Positions 8,848 to 16,376 of a DNA stretch of 64,000 bases are shown piece after piece. The position numbers were made by a program, and so were the translations under genes. The stretch comes from Methanosarcina sp. (lineage in GTDB: Archaea; Halobacteriota; Methanosarcinia; Methanosarcinales; Methanosarcinaceae), in the NCBI RefSeq assembly GCF_028693135.1, contig NZ_JAQUVZ010000009.1:62001-126000 (forward strand), in the 5' to 3' direction. Every line of letters starts with the position of its first letter. The first letter of the stretch is position 1. The notes below the pieces were generated by a model. That model searched no databases, was not told the origin of the DNA, and saw only the letters and a list, made by a program, of their open reading frames with translations.

Positions 8848-9103
8848 ACTTCAAATCCCTGCTTAATGGATACTGCTTTCGAATAAAAATCTCCGAAAAA
8901 CGTCATATTCCTCCTGCAGTACGGTTTCAAGCTCTGTTTTAGCGGGTTATGTATTACAATTATTTGTAGAAAGAGGTATCCTGTTTCGGGTCAAACAGTT
9001 TCAATTCAGTCTTAATGGTTCTTGCTTTCGAATAGTACATATAATTATCCGTCGGGGATATATTTAAGTAAAAATTCCTGTTTAATGGGCATCGCTTTCG
9101 AAG
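8848..9103 (-). CRISPR. Fossil CRISPR mini-array, four decayed repeats
   Basis: Four segments align by eye with the 37-bp repeat of the active array: 8848-8884 (about 27/37), 8924-8960 (about 24/37), 8998-9033 (about 29/37, 1-bp deletion) and 9068-9103 (about 23/37). Start-to-start distances are 76, 74 and 70 bp, the period of the active array (73). Three of the four share private changes (TTAATGG, CTTTCGAA), so they decayed together or come from an older repeat variant. A fifth copy near 9138 is doubtful. Fossil spacers would be 8885-8923, 8961-8997 and 9034-9067. Confidence 0.7.
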
Positions 9104-9225
9104 CATTATTTTCGAACCGTTATTTTCGAACCGTTATTTTCAAAGCTTATGATTTATCTCCGAAGGCGGGAAGACCCTTCTTCAAAAATCTGAGCCGTCA
9201 GACAAAGATGTTAGGGAGTAGGAGT

Positions 9226-9408
9226 TCATTGGTAGTTCATTGTTTTTACCGTTCTTCCCTTGATGATTCCAGGTACTGTTATGGCTTTCCAGAGTTTTTC
9301 TGCTTCCCTGAATTTTCTTTTGTTACCGGGTGAACCGTAAAAAATCTGGCTACATCCGTTTCCTGTACAAACCGAAAAATAACCAGAGTATTGTTTTACG
9401 AGCTCGTC
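9226..9408 (-). pseudogene. Possible short coding remnant
   Basis: A minus-strand frame of about 60 codons without a start reads plausibly as protein (e.g. YSGYFSVCTGNGCSQIFYGS, then REAEKLWKAITVPGIIKGRT) between in-frame stops. No family is recognised. It may be the tail of a lost gene. The surrounding 9104-9590 stretch shows nothing else. Confidence 0.2.
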
Positions 9409-9590
9409 CTACTTCGTACGTCTTCTAATGCGCACTGTTTGAACCGCTTCTTCTTCAGATGCCCGGAATTTGTCCGTGAATCCCTCAGTCAGATATTATA
9501 AAAAAAAGTTATTTTTGGGAGTGATTGCAAAAGAATCATCCGGACCAAAACTGAATGCTACTAAAAATTTAGAGTAATTAAAGCTCGAAA

Positions 9591-9938
9591 TCAGAGGTTA
9601 TAGTATTCTATGACACACTCTCTAAATAATTCTTTGGATTTTTTAAACCCTTCATGTATTCCATCTAAATGGTCCCGGGAATAATTTGGTTTTTCTTTAA
9701 CTGCAATCGCGTCTATCATAAGATTAAACCTTTCCTGCAGGCTCTGTATTTTTGCAGCTGGACCTTCACCTGAAGCGGGGAAAATAAATTTATCCACATT
9801 TTCCTCAAAAGTATCTTTGGCGATCTCCAAACCTTCATTTATTCCTTCTTTAAAATCTGAATAAGCCCGGTTATCCTTATTTCTCTCGATCAAATCACTA
9901 AATTTTCTAACTGTTTTAGTAATTATTATTTGATCCAA
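9591..9938 (-). CDS. Hypothetical helical protein (115 aa)
   Basis: A 115-residue, charged, mostly helical cytoplasmic protein starting at TTG, chosen because a GGAGGGG ribosome site lies 7 bases upstream. Two similar halves are visible: FKEGINEGLEIAKDTFEEN (residues about 29-47) and LDGIHEGFKKSKELFREC (about 92-109), suggesting an internal duplication of a G-I-(N/H)-E-G helix motif. No known domain. It is flanked on both sides by fossil CRISPR repeats. Confidence 0.6.
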   Translation of the reverse strand: MDQIIITKTVRKFSDLIERNKDNRAYSDFKEGINEGLEIAKDTFEENVDKFIFPASGEGPAAKIQSLQERFNLMIDAIAVKEKPNYSRDHLDGIHEGFKKSKELFRECVIEYYNL

Positions 9939-9991
9939 AGTTTGCCCCTCCGTACAAAAAGATAAAAAGAACGTTTATGCCACAAAAAGAA

Positions 9992-10106
9992 GTCAGGATC
10001 CCTATTTTAGCAGATCTTGCTTATGAATAATGAATTTAGTTATTATTATCACTACTTTATATGTACTTTCGTTTCAGTCCTGGTTTTAGCGAATTTGCTT
10101 GCGGAT
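9992..10106 (-). CRISPR. Two fossil CRISPR repeats
   Basis: 9992-10028 matches the active repeat at about 26/37 and 10071-10106 at about 31/37 with one deletion; starts are 79 bp apart. Both keep the TTTTAG centre and the TTGCTT..G.AT end. The fossil spacer is 10029-10070. Confidence 0.65.
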
Positions 10107-10142
10107 ATAATAATCCAGGATCTTCATCATTCTCTATGGGAA

Positions 10143-10232
10143 TCTTCGTCGTTCTCTATGGATAAGGTGATTTTCAATTCAAGACCGAATTGATTTTTAT
10201 GAGGATATCCATACAAAACAACGAAAAGCCAT
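10143..10232 (+). repeat. 90-bp dispersed repeat, copy 2 (inverted partner at 1651-1740)
   Basis: The reverse complement of this segment matches 1651-1740 at about 86 percent by eye. It lies just beyond the stop of the secreted repeat protein. The function of the repeat is unknown. Confidence 0.6.
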
Positions 10233-10261
10233 AAAAAGAAAAAAAGAAAAGGGAATAAAGA

Positions 10262-11284
10262 TTACCAATAAATTTTATAATCTTTCACAGTTCCCATGCT
10301 ATCAAAGTATGTATTCGAGCAGAATAAAGGAACTCTTATATACTGTTTTCCGGCACTTACTGACACTGTTGTGTCGTAGCATTCCCCGCCTTCCGGAGTG
10401 CCAGTGCAATCAATAAACACAAGCCCCTTATCAGACGTTTGGAACGCATTGCAGGCATGATTGATGCCATTCAACGAAACCCACCCTGCTTTAATCCCTG
10501 CGTTCTCAGCGTTGTTATGGACGGTTTCCGCAAAATCTCCGCAGGCATAAGTTTGGGTATATCGCTTCTGATCGGTGGTGTCTTTTTGGATAAATGAAAC
10601 TAATTGAGCATATGTCGGGTCTTTTGCCTGGTTGCTGTTAATAAGGGCTATTCTCTGCCCGTCAGCTCCGACCCACCAGGTGTTACCTTCATGCGGGTTT
10701 ACTGTTGTTAGTTCAGGAGTTGCAGGTTCGACAGGAGTAACCGGATCTTCTGGGGTTATAGGGTCTTCAGGAGTTGCAGGTTCGACAGGAGTAACCGGAT
10801 CTTCTGGGGTTATAGGGTCTTCGGGAGGTGCAGGTTCGACAGGAGTAATCGGATCTTCTGGAGTTAGAGGGTCTTCAGGAGGTGCAGGTTCGACAGGAGT
10901 AACCGGATCTTCTGGAGTTAGAGGGTCTTCAGGAGGTGCAGGTTCGACAGGAGTAACCGGCTCTTCTGGGATTATAGGGTCTTCAGGAATTGCAGGTTCG
11001 ACAGGAGAAACCGGCTCTTCGGGGATTATAGGGTCTTCAGGAGTTACAGGTTTATCCCATTTTTTAGAATCCCTGTGATTCCTCGATTCTTTAGAAGTTC
11101 TATAATCCTTTGAATGCGATACGCCCTGATCTTCATGATTCAAGTATTTGTCTCGCTGATCAGATACACAGGAATTCGAGGACTGCCCTTTGTCATAATG
11201 ATCCCCGTTTGCATGTGCGGCCACGGCGGGCATTGTTACTACCATCAAAACAAATAGAGTAATAAATATTTTGTATATGTTCAT
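10262..11284 (-). CDS. Secreted Pro/Glu-repeat protein with transglutaminase-like C-terminal domain
   Basis: A 340-residue exported protein. Residues 1-25 form a signal peptide ending near VAAHA. A hydrophilic His/Ser/Asp segment follows. Residues about 83-190 consist of an 18-residue repeat built from PEDPVTPVEPA-type units. The C-terminal ~150 residues form a compact domain with a likely Cys-His-Asp triad: Cys248 in YACGDFAE, His276 in INHACNAF and Asp292 in VFIDCTG. This is transglutaminase/NlpC-like in order, but the exact family is not certain. The repeat is probably an extended cell-surface stalk. It stands alone, with fossil CRISPR repeats on both sides. Confidence 0.75.
   Translation of the reverse strand: MNIYKIFITLFVLMVVTMPAVAAHANGDHYDKGQSSNSCVSDQRDKYLNHEDQGVSHSKDYRTSKESRNHRDSKKWDKPVTPEDPIIPEEPVSPVEPAIPEDPIIPEEPVTPVEPAPPEDPLTPEDPVTPVEPAPPEDPLTPEDPITPVEPAPPEDPITPEDPVTPVEPATPEDPITPEDPVTPVEPATPELTTVNPHEGNTWWVGADGQRIALINSNQAKDPTYAQLVSFIQKDTTDQKRYTQTYACGDFAETVHNNAENAGIKAGWVSLNGINHACNAFQTSDKGLVFIDCTGTPEGGECYDTTVSVSAGKQYIRVPLFCSNTYFDSMGTVKDYKIYW
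10716..11039. repeat. 54-bp coding tandem repeat, six copies
   Basis: Six head-to-tail 54-bp units (starts 10716, 10770, 10824, 10878, 10932, 10986) encode the 18-residue Pro/Glu repeat of the secreted protein. The first two units are almost identical; the outer ones have diverged. The frame is preserved, so copy number can change without breaking the gene. Confidence 0.9.
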
Positions 11285-11621
11285 ATTTAGCTCCTATTTA
11301 ATGAAAAGATGTGGCTCGTCGCTTTTGTGAGAGGGTTAAAAATACTTTTTTAGTTTGGAGATGACCCTGCCAAAAAAAGAAACATCAAGCTTGAATATGA
11401 TTTTCAACAACAAATGTTTTTAAATTTTACATATGTTAGGTCAATATTTAGGAAATGAATGTAAATTACCAATTCGAAACAGCGAATAGCCAAAGGTTTT
11501 CAACTCTTGTTTGGGGAGGATTACTGGCAAATCATATGTATTTTTTATTGGATGTAATAATATATAATACTTTGTGAATATATTATAATATTTATGATAT
11601 ATATTTACATGATTAAAATAA

Positions 11622-11897
11622 TTACTAACACTTCATTTAGTGGATAATGATAGCGAATCATTGATTGAGCAGAAGGTGAAAACTTAGTTTCCAAATATTA
11701 AGTATATATAAATATTTTTACAAATATACGATCGCGATAGATGCCAATTTTGAAATCCAGTAAAAAGGATTATGTGCTTACATTTAAGCGAATAATTCAA
11801 CATCATGAGACGTTTATATGCCTAAAAATAAGGAACTTCGGGTGAAAGAAAGATCTTATGGTTTCAATTCGTGTTTTAGTGGATCTTGCTCACAAAA
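11622..11897 (-). CRISPR. Two fossil CRISPR repeats in an AT-rich gap
   Basis: 11861-11897 matches the active repeat at about 32/37 (its last seven bases have decayed); 11622-11658 matches at about 25/37, mostly in the 3' half (TTTAGTGGAT and GCGAAT kept). They are not in period with each other, so sequence has been lost or gained between them. The rest of the 11285-12000 gap is AT-rich with no gene; a short plus-strand frame at 11818 only reads through the repeat. Confidence 0.65.
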
Positions 11898-12000
11898 TTT
11901 TCTAATACAATCGTTCCAACAACCTGACAGGCATCCGCTTGGCAGAGAATTTTATCAAGTAGTAAAAATAGAATATAATAAATATAATACACAATTTGAG

Positions 12001-13302
12001 TTATTTGAAAAATTTGTTATATATTGTAAAAATAGCGCTCGACAGATGTTCTTTCTTCAGGTGTCCGGCACCGCCGGGTCTGCAAGAATTGACCAGCCAG
12101 TTGTAAAAGAGCTTAGAGAATTCCACACCCACAGTGTCGACGTACTTATAAAATAGATAGCTCAACGGAATTATTAAAAATAATGACAGGAAGCATGAAA
12201 TTAAAGCAGCCGCTCCATATGGCAATGCCGGGTACAGGACGAGGAACACTGCACAGGTGAAACTGCTTATCACCAGGAAATGTATCAGGTACAGAGAATA
12301 GGAGATTTTTCCAAGGAACACCGGCACGGGGGACGAAAAAAAGTTTTGCAGCATTCGACTGTTCAATAAGACAAAGATTGTCATGCCGGAGCCTATAATA
12401 TGATAGGTCACCTCCGGGGTTTTGAAAAGGCCGTTATTGAGAAACCCGTATAAGGAATCGGTTGTTACGGGGCTTAAAGGGTAGGACCCGAGAAACAATC
12501 CCAGGATCAGAATAATGGATAATATTGTTTTATTACCTGTTTTATTACCTGTTTTATTACCTGTTTTATTACCTGTTTTATTACCTGTTTTATTACCTGT
12601 TTTAAGTACCGGCATCTTACTGCTGGACGTGTCGGCGAGCACCATTCCTATTATAAAACCCAGATAGAAAGAGTTGAGGAAAAGCACGGCTGCGGCAAGG
12701 TAAAATATAAAGCGGTTGCGCAGCGATCCGAACAGTAATGCCATTGCGAAAACGAGCATCGACCCAAAAAATTCTATTTTCATCGTCCATAAAACCGGGT
12801 TATAAGCGGTCTTGCCGCCTACAAAAAACGAGCCCCATACCGCCTGCTTAACCGCATTGACGATATCCGGCGTAAAGTTCCAGTAGTCGCGGTAATTACT
12901 GCCTGCGGAAATTACCATAGTTTCGAGATAATAACGGTACAATCCGGCTGATGCCAGTAAGTATGAGAGCATTACTGCTGCAAATACCGGTACAAACAAC
13001 CTTAGATATCGGCGCACTGCGCTGCTTATAATTACGCTGTTTTCCTTCGTTTCAAAGTATTTTTGAGTTAATACGTAGCCGCTCAGGACGAAGAAGATAC
13101 TCACTGAAAAGTTGCCGGCGCCAATTAATCCCAGGGGTGTGCTCGAAAAAAGCAGGTCAAGGTTTCCGAAATGCGAGGGCAACTGACTGCCATAGACCAT
13201 CGCCGGAGCTAATGCGACAAAGAAGTGCATTATCATAACATTAACAGCAGCTATACCGCGCAGCCCATCAAGATAGGTGATCTTCCCGGTCATATTTATC
13301 AC
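12001..13302 (-). CDS. Acyltransferase 3 family membrane protein (OafA/YrhL type)
   Basis: A 433-residue integral membrane acyltransferase that typically O-acetylates sugars of surface polymers. The N-terminus has LDGLRGIAAVNVMIMHFFV with the conserved membrane histidine, followed by FFVLSGYVLTQKYF and about ten hydrophobic helices, the usual layout of the family. A hydrophilic TGNK repeat inserted around residue 235 is encoded by a 12-bp satellite and probably forms a loop. No glycan-synthesis genes adjoin. Fossil CRISPR repeats lie on both sides. Confidence 0.88.
   Translation of the reverse strand: MINMTGKITYLDGLRGIAAVNVMIMHFFVALAPAMVYGSQLPSHFGNLDLLFSSTPLGLIGAGNFSVSIFFVLSGYVLTQKYFETKENSVIISSAVRRYLRLFVPVFAAVMLSYLLASAGLYRYYLETMVISAGSNYRDYWNFTPDIVNAVKQAVWGSFFVGGKTAYNPVLWTMKIEFFGSMLVFAMALLFGSLRNRFIFYLAAAVLFLNSFYLGFIIGMVLADTSSSKMPVLKTGNKTGNKTGNKTGNKTGNKTGNKTILSIILILGLFLGSYPLSPVTTDSLYGFLNNGLFKTPEVTYHIIGSGMTIFVLLNSRMLQNFFSSPVPVFLGKISYSLYLIHFLVISSFTCAVFLVLYPALPYGAAALISCFLSLFLIIPLSYLFYKYVDTVGVEFSKLFYNWLVNSCRPGGAGHLKKEHLSSAIFTIYNKFFK
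12529..12600. repeat. 12-bp coding satellite, six copies, inside the acyltransferase gene
   Basis: TTTATTACCTGT is repeated six times without a mismatch, encoding a run of Thr-Gly-Asn-Lys. The unit length is divisible by three, so slippage changes loop length without a frameshift. Confidence 0.95.
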
Positions 13303-13327
13303 TCCGGCTTCGTTGCCATCGTCTTCG

Positions 13328-13439
13328 TTTTCAATCCCTGTTTCAATGGATCTTGATCTCGAATATAAAAAAGATTTCTATTTGTTCACGCATCGCCCGT
13401 TTGTTTCAACCCGTGTTTTAGTGGACCTTACCCGGGAAT
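13328..13439 (-). CRISPR. Two fossil CRISPR repeats in period
   Basis: 13328-13364 and 13403-13439 each match the active repeat at about 31/37, with starts 75 bp apart, leaving a 38-bp fossil spacer (13365-13402). They fill the gap between the acyltransferase and SRPBCC genes. Confidence 0.8.
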
Positions 13440-13519
13440 CTGCCGTAGAGCGGCACAAATCCCTTTTCCGGACTTTTGCCACTTTTGAAAAAACACACAT
13501 GAAATAAAGGAATACAAAT

Positions 13520-13966
13520 TCAAAGTTTCGTTCTTCGTTCAGCTTCAGCTTTAAGGTATTGAAGCCCGGAGTTGATTGCTTTTTCCAGCGTTTTTTGCAT
13601 ATTGCCACTGAAAATGCGGGTAATGAGCCCTTCCCACGATTCTTCGGTCCTGATGGCAGTACTGCCATTTCGAGGTTCCAGTTTCCATACATGGATAGCA
13701 TATATGCCCAGAGTCTTACCTGTCCACGCCATTATACGGGGCCTTTCGACCTGCCTTATGGTTGAAATGATGGTTCCGGGCCCGCTTTTCCACCGGAACT
13801 TTGACCCGGCTTCAAACTGCCCGGAAAGAGCTGCCCAGCCGACATCCCGATTCCAATCCGGCCATTTATCTATGTCCGCCATGATGTCCCAGATTATTTC
13901 CGGACTGGCAGCGACTTCTATCTCGCCAGATGCAGAAACCGGTGCATTTTTGTTGATCACGGTCAT
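13520..13966 (-). CDS. SRPBCC (polyketide cyclase/dehydrase-like) protein
   Basis: A 148-residue START-like domain protein that should bind a hydrophobic ligand. Family features are the N-terminal strand ASGEIEVAASPEIIWDIMADIDKWPDWN, the central GSKFRWKSGPGTIISTIRQVE and the long C-terminal helix MQKTLEKAINSGLQYLKAEAE. The full domain length is present with no membrane segments. The ligand is unknown, and it has no operon partner. Confidence 0.85.
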   Translation of the reverse strand: MTVINKNAPVSASGEIEVAASPEIIWDIMADIDKWPDWNRDVGWAALSGQFEAGSKFRWKSGPGTIISTIRQVERPRIMAWTGKTLGIYAIHVWKLEPRNGSTAIRTEESWEGLITRIFSGNMQKTLEKAINSGLQYLKAEAERRTKL

Positions 13967-14094
13967 AATCCTGAATCACCCTTTTAGAATTTAGTACCTT
14001 TTATACATAAAGTTCTTCGAAATGGAATTAAATCTCTCTGGAATTAAATCTCTCCCACAATTTTTTCGGTGTAATGGCAGTTCACAGCCTGGCA

Positions 14095-14131
14095 GTTACA
14101 ATCCCTTTTTTAGTGGAACTAGCTCGCGAAT
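14095..14131 (-). CRISPR. Single fossil CRISPR repeat abutting a promoter
   Basis: Matches the active repeat at about 32/37, with the last ten bases (GCTCGCGAAT) intact. It ends four bases before the TATA-like stretch of the cupin gene, so the end of the repeat occupies the place where the BRE element would be. Confidence 0.8.
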
Positions 14132-14135
14132 GATT

Positions 14136-14143
14136 ATATATAT
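14136..14143 (+). promoter_or_regulatory. TATA box of the cupin gene
   Basis: TATATATA lies 22-29 bp upstream of the cupin ATG at 14165. Archaeal transcription begins about 25 bp after the TATA box, so the mRNA would be leaderless or nearly so; no ribosome site is seen before the ATG. Confidence 0.55.
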
Positions 14144-14164
14144 AATTAATATTAATTTAGAAAT

Positions 14165-14563
14165 ATGAAAGGGTTTTCTATTAATATCGAAGAAGCGACT
14201 CTGGAAAATAAGAATTTCCGCAAGGTACTTTACACCTCAAAGCACAGCCAGCTGGTCCTTATGAGCCTCAAGCCCGGGGAAGAAATCGGGATGGAAGTCC
14301 ATGAGGAAAACGACCAGTTTTTCCGTTTTGAAGCAGGCCAGGGGAAGTGCATAATTGACGGCAACGAACATGAACTCGGGGACGGGGTTGCAGTGGTAGT
14401 GCCCGCCGGCGCGCAGCACAATGTCATCAACACTTCAAAAACAGAGGACCTGAAACTCTACACGATCTATTCCCCGGCGCATCACAAGGACGGAATCGTG
14501 CGCGCCACGAAGGAAGAAGCCGAAGCCAATGAAGCGGAATTCGACGGAGTGACCACGGAATAA
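14165..14563 (+). CDS. Cupin-domain protein
   Basis: A 132-residue single-domain cupin, cytoplasmic. Metal-site motif 1 appears as GMEVHEENDQFFRFEAGQG (His and Glu ligands) and motif 2 as VVVPAGAQHNVIN. Size and arrangement match small cupin_2 proteins, which bind a divalent metal and serve as isomerases, dioxygenases or binding proteins. The C-terminus is an acidic helix rich in Glu/Ala. Transcribed alone from a promoter that abuts a fossil CRISPR repeat; a hairpin terminator follows 50 bp after the stop. Confidence 0.88.
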   Translation: MKGFSINIEEATLENKNFRKVLYTSKHSQLVLMSLKPGEEIGMEVHEENDQFFRFEAGQGKCIIDGNEHELGDGVAVVVPAGAQHNVINTSKTEDLKLYTIYSPAHHKDGIVRATKEEAEANEAEFDGVTTE

Positions 14564-14615
14564 GCTGATAAGTTCATAAGAAACGGTAATCGATTAAGCA
14601 TTGACAATGCAAAAT

Positions 14616-14645
14616 AAAAACGCTTTATTTTCAGAAAGCGTTTTT
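14616..14645. terminator. Hairpin terminator between convergent genes
   Basis: AAAAACGCTTT and AAAGCGTTTTT form an 11-bp stem around an 8-base loop, with T runs on either strand. It can end transcription of both the cupin gene (plus) and the converging membrane gene (minus). Confidence 0.7.
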
Positions 14646-14725
14646 ACTTTTGTATCTTTTTTATCTTTTTTGTTCCTTTACGGCATGTAAAAATTAAAAA
14701 CTGTATAAGAATTTTTTTCACCGAT

Positions 14726-15091
14726 TTATTTCTGAATCACTTCTTTACGCCAGCCGACAGCAAGAGGAAGAACAAAAGTCAAAGCGTAATACAGGTAAAC
14801 ATCCAGCTTATAATATCCGTCCGCCGGCTTGAAAGCTTTTAAAAGGAAAAAATAATCAAAAACAATTGCTATCAAAACCCAGACGACCGCCAGAAACGCA
14901 TAATAACGAAATGAATCTGCTTTGATTTTCTTTAATAACACCCAGAGCGTGACGATCGTCCCGACCGGCATAATAATCCAGCCGATTATGGAAGTTGGAA
15001 TAATTGAAAAAAGCATAATTCCTAGAGCATACTCGATAAGCCAGAGAATAAATCCCCAGCCGAGCGCATCTTTATAAAATTGATTTATCAC
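14726..15091 (-). CDS. Small integral membrane protein (four helices)
   Basis: A 121-residue hydrophobic protein with four predicted helices at about residues 10-30, 37-55, 65-83 and 98-115. Polar signatures are YKDALGWGF at the start and GWIIMPVGT in helix 2. Similar proteins are found in both archaea and bacteria and have no known function. It stands alone and converges on the cupin gene. Confidence 0.65.
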   Translation of the reverse strand: MINQFYKDALGWGFILWLIEYALGIMLFSIIPTSIIGWIIMPVGTIVTLWVLLKKIKADSFRYYAFLAVVWVLIAIVFDYFFLLKAFKPADGYYKLDVYLYYALTFVLPLAVGWRKEVIQK

Positions 15092-15333
15092 AAAAATACC
15101 CCTTTAATTTTTATTGTTCGACCCTGTTAATTATATCAATTTTGGTTAAGAATACACGAATGTATCTATATAAAAATAAATTAACAGAACAAAGCATAGA
15201 AGGAGACAAAATTAGCGAAATGCTGAAATTGCAGAAACCAGAAAAATTATAATTTTGAACTGGATTCGGCTTTGCAAAAATCTTCGATGGAGAGATGCCG
15301 GAGCTTCCGACTTTCCAGAAGACGGTGATTGTA

Positions 15334-15370
15334 GTTTCTATCCTTGTTTTAGAGAACCTTGCTCGGGAAT
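15334..15370 (-). CRISPR. Single fossil CRISPR repeat
   Basis: Matches the active repeat at about 32/37, with differences scattered along the unit. No convincing neighbours one period away. It lies about 240 bp upstream of the small membrane gene. Confidence 0.75.
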
Positions 15371-15643
15371 GTATATCGACCGATATTTCCCGGGTATTTC
15401 TGCAACTGGAATTCAAAATGCCCTGTGTGGATATAAACCTGTAGGACCATATATACAAAGATATTACTTTTAATTGTCAAAGTTTATATACTAATCCGAC
15501 ATATACATACATAGAATCCGACGTATGTATACAGGGCAATCTAGTAGTTGAATTAGTTCGTCGGGTTCGTTCGTAAAAAAACATATCCATATGCGGGTGA
15601 TGTTGTGTGTTTCAACCACATGACACCACTCCTCCATCCTTAA

Positions 15644-15828
15644 TATCTAATTCTCATTTTGACGGATGTTTCTCGCAAATATTGAAGTACAGGTTATTGT
15701 GTTGGTTTTTCTGGCAATTTGGCTTCGTCTTTCATAATAGATCTGCTCAAGAATAATTTTTATTGCACTTGTTTGGAAAAAACCACCTGATGTTTCCGTC
15801 CTTTTTTTAGTGGTTCTTGTTCGCGAAT
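15644..15828 (-). CRISPR. Three fossil CRISPR repeats in period, two of them very worn
   Basis: 15792-15828 matches the active repeat at about 32/37. One period before, 15717-15754 keeps AGATC.TGCTC..GAAT, and 15644-15680 keeps GGAT.TT.CTCGC.AAT (about 24/37). Starts are 73 and 75 bp apart; the two weak copies are accepted mainly because of this register. The rest of the 1.3-kb gap 15092-16376 is AT-rich, with a possible short coding remnant at about 15830-15962 (ending KKAINHFC) that I cannot assign. Confidence 0.55.
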
Positions 15829-16240
15829 AATGGCCTTTTGATTAATCAATGTTTTAACTCTGAGTTTCTCTTAAAATTTAGTATTAGGAAATATAAAATA
15901 CATATTCCTGATGATGTTCTTGGTATTACGGCATTAAAAAAAGCCATAAATCATTTCTGCTAAATAAGCAAAAAGCGCACCTAAATCGATAGCAAAAAGC
16001 ATGTCAATATTCACCTCTTATTAGCTGCTCTTTTTCTATGAAGTGTTTTAGGAACTTTGGATATTTAATTGGTTTTGCATGTTAAAATGTTACAATGTGG
16101 GGGTAGACATTACCAAAACTTATACCATGGCTTCTTATTTCCTGGCGTTTCGATGGCATTCTAATTGATGAGCGTTTGAACCTGCAGGAAGTAGTTATTA
16201 TACGTTATTTTAAGATTCTATTTATTCTGGCTGTTCTTAT

Positions 16241-16277
16241 GTTTCCATCTTTGTTTTAGTGGATCTTGATCGCGAAT
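16241..16277 (-). CRISPR. Single well-preserved fossil CRISPR repeat
   Basis: Matches the active repeat at about 34/37; the middle ten bases are intact. It lies between the decayed region and the 3' end of the UbiA gene. Confidence 0.85.
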
Positions 16278-16285
16278 CCACCATT

Positions 16286-16323
16286 GGGGCAGAATCCCCG
16301 AAAGTGCGGGCTAATTCCCGCAC
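16286..16323 (-). terminator. Pair of GC hairpins beyond the UbiA stop
   Basis: GTGCGGG/CCCGCAC (7-bp stem, 6-base loop, 16304-16323) and GGGG/CCCC (6-base loop, 16286-16299) lie 54-90 bp past the stop of the minus-strand UbiA gene. They may form a 3' end structure. There is no T run, so confidence is low. Confidence 0.35.
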
Positions 16324-16376
16324 CTGTCCGTTGCACATGGTGTTAAGAGGCTTAGAATCAAATTGCTACCAGACTT

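Noticed and set aside
8709-8930. 73-codon minus-strand frame overlapping the permease start
   Set aside because: Includes a fossil repeat and overlaps a well-supported gene; no homology.
9138-9174. Fifth fossil repeat after 9103
   Set aside because: Roughly in register but fewer than half of the bases match, so not counted.
9022-9333. 103-codon plus-strand frame
   Set aside because: It reads through fossil CRISPR repeats, has no ribosome site and no domain.
15609-15645. GTTTCAACC stretch as a fossil repeat
   Set aside because: Only the 5' nine bases match and it is out of phase with the three neighbours at 15644-15828.
16286-16323. Cobalamin-type riboswitch before or after the UbiA gene
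   Set aside because: Only two simple GC hairpins are present, downstream of the gene; no B12-box-like core could be found.
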